Source of the DNA: Gordonia tangerina
GTDB lineage: Bacteria > Actinomycetota > Actinomycetes > Mycobacteriales > Mycobacteriaceae
DNA length: 64,000 nucleotides
Direction of reading: 5' to 3'
Assembly: GCF_021556435.1 (NCBI RefSeq)
Contig: NZ_JAKGCU010000023.1
Location: 20,192-84,191 of the forward strand
This document shows, piece by piece, positions 60,313 through 64,000 of the stretch. The notes beneath the pieces were generated by a model. That model had not been told where the DNA came from. It did not search any database and worked only from the letters and a program-made list of their open reading frames with translations. How positions within the stretch are numbered: the stretch's first letter is position 1; each line of letters opens with the position of its first letter. A program made the position numbers and the translations under genes.

Positions 60313-61011
60313 ATGACATCGGGCGGGCGCCGGGAGCGAGGCGATCGGCGTAATCGGACGCGGGCGGACCGTCGCGGCACCAGGACGCGCGGTCCGGCCC
60401 GGTCCCGGTCCACGGCGGCTCGTTCCGCGTCTGCTCGCTCCCAACGTCTCTCGGTCACCGAGACAGGTGAGCACGAGGTGCACGACGGCGTCGACGTCGA
60501 TGACGTGGTAGACGTCGATGACGTCGGCGCCGACGACATGGTCGTACAGGCGGTCGTGCGGCGGGCCCCGCGGGTGTCGAACCGGTCGCGAGCCACGCGG
60601 CGTCGGATCGACCGTGCGGCGTGGGTCGCCCGTTGGGAGGGGCTCGACGCGAAGCGCGCGATCGTGCTCGCGCTTGTGGTCAGCGTCGTGGCGTTGACGC
60701 TGGCGATGCCGGTGCGTACGTACTTCTCGCAGCGGGCGGAGTTCGAGCAACTGCGTGCGAGCAACGACCAGCTCCGGTCCGAGGTCAGCGACTATCAGCA
60801 GAAGGTCAACGAACAAAGTGATCCGGCCTATATCGAAGCGGAGGCGCGTGAGCGGCTGCAGTTCGTCCGGCCAGGGGAGAAGGCGTTGGTGATGATGTTC
60901 CCCGGCGACGATGCGCGCATTGCTGCCGAGAAGCAGGCGGAGGAGCGGGCCCGGAGCCCGTGGTACGGCAATCTGTGGGAGTCCGTGTCGACCCCACCGA
61001 CCATCAAGTGA
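60313..61011 (+). CDS. FtsB/DivIC-family cell division protein
   Basis: 232 residues. A long disordered, Arg-rich N-terminus (about 1-100, with an Asp/Val-rich patch VDVDDVVDVDDVGADD) precedes one membrane segment (about 116-135, AIVLALVVSVVALTLAM), then an extracytoplasmic leucine-zipper coiled coil (FEQLRASNDQLRSEVSDYQQ) and the FtsB tail RLQFVRPGEK. Septum formation initiator that joins FtsL and FtsQ at the divisome. Located after eno as in mycobacteria (Rv1024). Confidence 0.92.
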   Translation: MTSGGRRERGDRRNRTRADRRGTRTRGPARSRSTAARSASARSQRLSVTETGEHEVHDGVDVDDVVDVDDVGADDMVVQAVVRRAPRVSNRSRATRRRIDRAAWVARWEGLDAKRAIVLALVVSVVALTLAMPVRTYFSQRAEFEQLRASNDQLRSEVSDYQQKVNEQSDPAYIEAEARERLQFVRPGEKALVMMFPGDDARIAAEKQAEERARSPWYGNLWESVSTPPTIK

Positions 61012-61559
61012 GTGTCTCCGACGCCGATCTCGCCACCATCGCCGAACAGCTCGGACGCGAACCGCGTGGCGTGATCGAGGTGAGCTTCTACACGCCCGAC
61101 GGCCGCCCGGCGGTGATCAAGACGTCGCCCCGGCTGCCCGATGGCACTCCCTTCCCGACGCTCTACTACCTCACCGACCCGCGGTTGACGGCAGAGGCGA
61201 GTCGGCAGGAGTCGGCCGGGGTGATGAAGCAGATGACGGCGCGTCTGGTCACCGACTCCGAGTTGGCGGCGGCCTATCGGCGCGCGCACGAGTCGTATCT
61301 GGCCGAGCGTGACGAGCTTGAACCGCTGGGTACCGACTTCTCCGGCGGCGGCATGCCCGACCGGGTGAAGTGTCTGCACGTGTTGATGGCCCATTCGCTC
61401 GCCAAGGGCCCGGGAGTCAATCCGCTCGGCGATGAGGCGGTCGCGCTGGCCGCCGAGCAAGGACTGCGGGGCAGCGCCATCCCGGAGGCCTGGCCGCGCG
61501 CCACCGACGCCACCGACGGCGCCGACGGGGAGCAGGGAAGCGGAGGTGTGGCGCGGTGA
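61008..61559 (+). CDS. DUF501 family protein
   Basis: 183 residues starting at the GTG that overlaps the FtsB-like stop. Conserved segments IAEQLGREPRGVIEVSFYTPDGRPAVIKT without obvious catalytic signature, then TLYYLTDP and VKCLHVLMAHSLAKGPGVNPLGDEA, which carry Cys and His residues that look like a metal site. Function of the family is unknown; it is always beside ftsB and ppx in mycolata (Rv1025). Confidence 0.92.
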   Translation: MSVSDADLATIAEQLGREPRGVIEVSFYTPDGRPAVIKTSPRLPDGTPFPTLYYLTDPRLTAEASRQESAGVMKQMTARLVTDSELAAAYRRAHESYLAERDELEPLGTDFSGGGMPDRVKCLHVLMAHSLAKGPGVNPLGDEAVALAAEQGLRGSAIPEAWPRATDATDGADGEQGSGGVAR

Positions 61560-62503
61560 CGGTGGTCGGCGCCGTCGATTGCGGCACCAATTCGATCCGA
61601 CTGCTGGTGGCGCGGCCCGACGACACCGGGCGTCTGATCGATCTGCAGCGCGAGATGCGGGTCGTCCGGCTCGGGCAGGGTGTCGATGCGACCGGCAGGT
61701 TCGCCGGAGAGGCCATCGAACGCACACGCAGCGCGTTGGCCGACTACGTGACGACGATGTCTGCGCTGGGGGTCGAACGAGTGCGGATGGTCGCGACATC
61801 GGCAACGCGGGACGCGGCCAATCGTGATGAGTTCTTCGCGATGACCGCGGATTTGCTTGGTGCGGTGGTACCGGGTTCACGGGCCGAGGTGATCACCGGT
61901 GACGAGGAGGCGCGACTATCCTTCGCTGGTGCGGTAGGTGAGTTGGACCCCGCCCGCGGGCCATTCGTGGTGACCGACCTCGGCGGCGGTTCCACCGAGG
62001 TCGTCGTCGGTGACGCGGGTGGCGTGCATGCCGCGCATTCGGCCGACATCGGCTGTGTTCGGCTCACGGAACGGTGTCTGCCCTCCGACCCGCCCACCGA
62101 ATCCGAGATCGCGGCGGCGCGTGAGTTCGCCCGCGCACGGTTGGCGCCGGCATTCGACGCGGTTGCCGTCGGCGGCGTGCACAGTTGGGTCGGTGTGGCC
62201 GGCACGATGACAACACTGGCGGCGGTGGGAGCCGGACTCGTCGACTACGACCCAGAGGCGATCCACCTGTCACGGATGTCCTTCGCCGATCTCGGCGCGG
62301 TGTGCGAGCGTCTGGTGCACATGACCCGGGCGCAGCGCGCCGCACTGGGGCCGATGCATCCGGGCCGTGTGGACGTGATCGGCGGCGGCGCGCTGGTGAC
62401 GGCGGAACTTGCGAGGGAGATCGCCGAGCGGTCCGACGTCGGTGAACTGGTGGTGAGCGAACACGACATCCTCGACGGCATCGCGATGGGCCTCGTGAAC
62501 TGA
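61556..62503 (+). CDS. Ppx/GppA-family exopolyphosphatase-like protein
   Basis: 315 residues of the ASKHA fold. Phosphate loop 1 DCGTNSIRLLV, AlaThr motif ATSATRDAANRDEF, phosphate loop 2 TDLGGGSTEVVVG and VAGTMTTLAA. Members hydrolyse polyphosphate or pppGpp. The gene starts by 4-bp overlap with the DUF501 gene. Equivalent to Rv1026 (ppx2) by position. Confidence 0.92.
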   Translation: MTVVGAVDCGTNSIRLLVARPDDTGRLIDLQREMRVVRLGQGVDATGRFAGEAIERTRSALADYVTTMSALGVERVRMVATSATRDAANRDEFFAMTADLLGAVVPGSRAEVITGDEEARLSFAGAVGELDPARGPFVVTDLGGGSTEVVVGDAGGVHAAHSADIGCVRLTERCLPSDPPTESEIAAAREFARARLAPAFDAVAVGGVHSWVGVAGTMTTLAAVGAGLVDYDPEAIHLSRMSFADLGAVCERLVHMTRAQRAALGPMHPGRVDVIGGGALVTAELAREIAERSDVGELVVSEHDILDGIAMGLVN

Positions 62504-62506
62504 CCC

Positions 62507-62526
62507 ACCCAACAATTCTGTTGGGT
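62507..62526. promoter_or_regulatory. Operator-like palindrome and leaderless promoter of the toxin-antitoxin pair
   Basis: Perfect eight-base arms ACCCAACA and TGTTGGGT with ATTC between. A -10-like TAGCAT begins on its last base and ends six bases before the ATG at 62538, spacing expected for a leaderless transcript. Antitoxin binding here would block the promoter. Confidence 0.65.
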
Positions 62527-62537
62527 AGCATGGGGAC

Positions 62538-62930
62538 ATGACCTCAGCACGTGTCCGCGACATGCCTCGATCGCGACGACCACGAGGCGTCGATCCCGCC
62601 GATCCGTTGGCACCCGCCCGCGTCAGCTACCTCGCCGACAGTTTCGGCAAGGCGCGGTTGGCCGAGCTCATCGGCGTCAGCAGATCGCAGCCGACCCGAT
62701 GGATCTCCGGTGAGGAGTATCCGGGACCGATCGCGGGGCCGCTGCTGATCGACCTCGAGCACATCTTCGCCCGCGCGCGGCTGATCTGGGGTCAACGAGC
62801 TGCACAGACGTGGCTGATCAGTCAGAACGTTCACCTCGGCGGGGCGCGCCCGATCGACGCGCTGCGGTTGTCCGGCGCGGCCGCGGTCCTGACGGCTCTC
62901 GACGCCGAGGCGTGGGGAGGGGCGGCCTGA
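62538..62930 (+). CDS. MbcA/Xre-type antitoxin (DUF2384) of a RES toxin
   Basis: 130 residues. An N-terminal helix-turn-helix (KARLAELIGVSRSQPTRWISGEE) is followed by a DUF2384/ParS toxin-binding region (LEHIFARARLIWGQRAAQTWLIS, then NVHLGGARPIDALRLSG). This is the antitoxin architecture of the M. tuberculosis MbcTA system. The toxin gene follows directly. A second ATG at 62562 is possible. It likely autorepresses via the adjacent palindrome. Confidence 0.88.
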   Translation: MTSARVRDMPRSRRPRGVDPADPLAPARVSYLADSFGKARLAELIGVSRSQPTRWISGEEYPGPIAGPLLIDLEHIFARARLIWGQRAAQTWLISQNVHLGGARPIDALRLSGAAAVLTALDAEAWGGAA

Positions 62931-63488
62931 GTGCTGGTCTACCGGGTCTTTCCCTACCTCGACTCGGCGGCCGCGGGACGGCCCGGCCACCCGCTGTACG
63001 AGCATCGGCCACAGATCGGGGGACGTATCGATCACCCCGACCGGCATGTCTGGTATCTGTCGCGTCATGCGGAGGCCGCCTGCGGCGAATCCTTTGGCAA
63101 CCTGCGTGCCTGGGCGGATGACATGTTCGAGTTCCCCCAGCTGCCGGGAGCTCGTCGTGCCCTCGGCACGTTTCGGCTGCCCGATGACCTGCGCATACTC
63201 GACCTCGACGACCCCGCCCACCTGGTGCGCCTGGGGCTACGACCGTCGCAGGTCGTCGTACGGAATCTGACCGTCACTCAGCGGTGGGGTCAGCAGATCT
63301 ATACCGAGGCCGATGCGCGCGGTGATCGTGCCTGGGACGCGGTGTCGTGGTGGTCGTTTCACCGGCCGCAATGGAGTGTGCTCGCGTCGTGGGTACGGCC
63401 GGAGGTGGTGGCCGTCGACGAACTGGACCTCGATCATCCGGCGATCGTCGACGCCGCCGAGTCGCTCCTGCGACCGGTGGAGCGGTAG
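62931..63488 (+). CDS. RES-domain toxin (MbcT-like NAD+-degrading)
   Basis: 185 residues with a GTG start directly after the antitoxin stop (TGAGTG). Near the N-terminus are the Arg of VYRVF, the Tyr of WYLSRHAEAA and the Glu of GESFGN, which are the conserved positions around the RES active site; the domain is named for Arg, Glu and Ser, with SWWSFHRPQW later in the chain. RES toxins such as MbcT phosphorolyse or hydrolyse NAD+. The pair appears complete and intact. Confidence 0.88.
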   Translation: MLVYRVFPYLDSAAAGRPGHPLYEHRPQIGGRIDHPDRHVWYLSRHAEAACGESFGNLRAWADDMFEFPQLPGARRALGTFRLPDDLRILDLDDPAHLVRLGLRPSQVVVRNLTVTQRWGQQIYTEADARGDRAWDAVSWWSFHRPQWSVLASWVRPEVVAVDELDLDHPAIVDAAESLLRPVER

Positions 63489-63507
63489 GACACTGGCGGA
63501 CCCCACC

Positions 63508-63751
63508 GTTGATAGAGTAGCTGCAACCCAACCGGTGATGGAGCGGCAGCGAGTCGGCCCAACTGTTGATCGAGTAGTCGGCGAGCGGCAGCGAGTCGGC
63601 GTATCGAGGTCTGGTGAGATGCTGTCGGGCGCCGGGGGTCTCGATACGCTCGCTCACTTCGTTCGCGGGCTACTCGACCAGCGGTTGGGGTGCGCGGGCT
63701 GTTCGCTGGTTGATCGAGTGGCCGGGACTTACCCGTTGATCGAGACATCCC
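63508..63751. repeat. Cluster of GATACG/CTACTCGAT-type repeat units
   Basis: Several diverged units, direct and inverted: about 63508-63558, 63565-63611, inverted 63637-63684 (TCTCGATACGCTCGCTCACT to CTACTCGACCAGCGG) and a partial unit about 63704-63751. They belong to the same family as 20533-20662 and fill the gap between the RES toxin and the IS110 element. Confidence 0.65.
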
Positions 63752-63764
63752 TGAAGGTTTGATG

Positions 63765-64000
63765 TCAAGCCGCGGCGGGGGTTTGGTCCTTCCATGCGGT
63801 GGCGGGGTCGTAGGGGATGCCGCGGGCCAGGCAGCCATGGAGTATGCCGACGAGGCGGTTGGCGAGTTGGCGTAGCGCTGCGTTGTGGTCGACGTCTCGT
63901 GCTCTCTGTTTGCGGTAGTAGGTGCGGGCGCCGTCGTCGTGCATGAAGGCTCCGTGGGCCTGGGCCATCAGCGCGTCGACGAGTCGGTCGTTGTGGATGT
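63765..64000 (-). mobile_element. IS110-family transposase, C-terminal end (runs beyond window)
   Basis: About 78 codons of the transposase C-terminus are visible: HNDRLVDALMAQAHGAFMHD, TYYRKQR, then NAALRQLANRLVGILHGCL and the end TAWKDQTPAAA. NAALR-x-LANR-x-VGILHGCL is characteristic of the IS110/IS116/IS902 C-terminal domain. The reading frame continues past position 64000 without a stop. The 3' stop at 63765 and the repeat cluster just to its left mark the element's likely border. Confidence 0.85.

Overview
The window is GC-rich, densely packed DNA from a mycolic-acid-type actinobacterium (Mycobacteriales). Gordonia or a close relative is the best guess. The evidence is a gene order matching the Mycobacterium tuberculosis Rv1008-Rv1026 neighbourhood (tatD-rpfB-ksgA-ispE, then pth-rplY, prs-glmU, TetR-mfd-mazG-lytic transglycosylase-eno-ftsB-DUF501-ppx), frequent GTG starts with 4-bp GTGA/ATGA overlaps, an RpfB with three DUF348 domains, a DUF222/HNH (13E12-type) gene, and intergenic inverted repeats of a type I associate with this group. 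The species is inference; no rRNA is present.

Layout. 1-3.5 kb: a leftward GH65 disaccharide phosphorylase (cut by the window edge) coupled to a beta-phosphoglucomutase-like HAD enzyme, then a GntR/FCD regulator. 3.7-6.6 kb: a divergent pair (MpaB/rubber-oxygenase-like protein and PhzF-like isomerase) around a perfect 22-bp palindrome; PhzF is coupled to tatD. 6.7-9.7 kb: rpfB-ksgA-ispE. 9.7-19.2 kb: GH25 lysozyme, two ABC-F proteins (the second with a WhiB7-like promoter and a leader uORF), SGNH and alpha/beta hydrolases, a HIBCH-like enzyme, a lipoprotein and prfC. 19.4-25 kb: two adjacent KAS III genes sharing a promoter palindrome, an SLC13/RCK transporter, pth and rplY. 25.5-27.7 kb: an overlapping accessory operon of a WXG100-like protein, a lipoprotein, a coiled-coil protein and a small truncated lipoprotein. 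27.8-34 kb: LEH-like epoxide hydrolase, ArsC-like protein, prs, glmU, fabG-like SDR, tRNA-Gln(TTG), Kef-type antiporter.

34-42.8 kb looks like a sulfate-ester scavenging locus: an Opp-type ABC importer divergent from a Cys-type sulfatase and an AtsK/TauD-like dioxygenase, closed by a strong intrinsic terminator. 43-45.2 kb is a DUF222/HNH gene with long acidic insertions. 45.3-47.6 kb is an MFS exporter and its divergent TetR regulator with two matching operators. 47.6-51.2 kb is an OpuC/ProU-type osmolyte importer. 51.5-62.5 kb returns to the conserved mfd-eno-ppx block. 62.5-63.5 kb is an MbcA/MbcT-like Xre-RES toxin-antitoxin pair, followed by repeats and the 3' end of an IS110-family transposase at the right edge.

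The most distinctive signals are regulatory: the ABC-F leader, the paired palindromes at the two fabH promoters, the paired TetR operators, the divergent 22-bp palindrome, and the toxin-antitoxin operator over an apparently leaderless promoter. The least explained coding module is the WXG100-like/lipoprotein operon at 25.5-27.7 kb.
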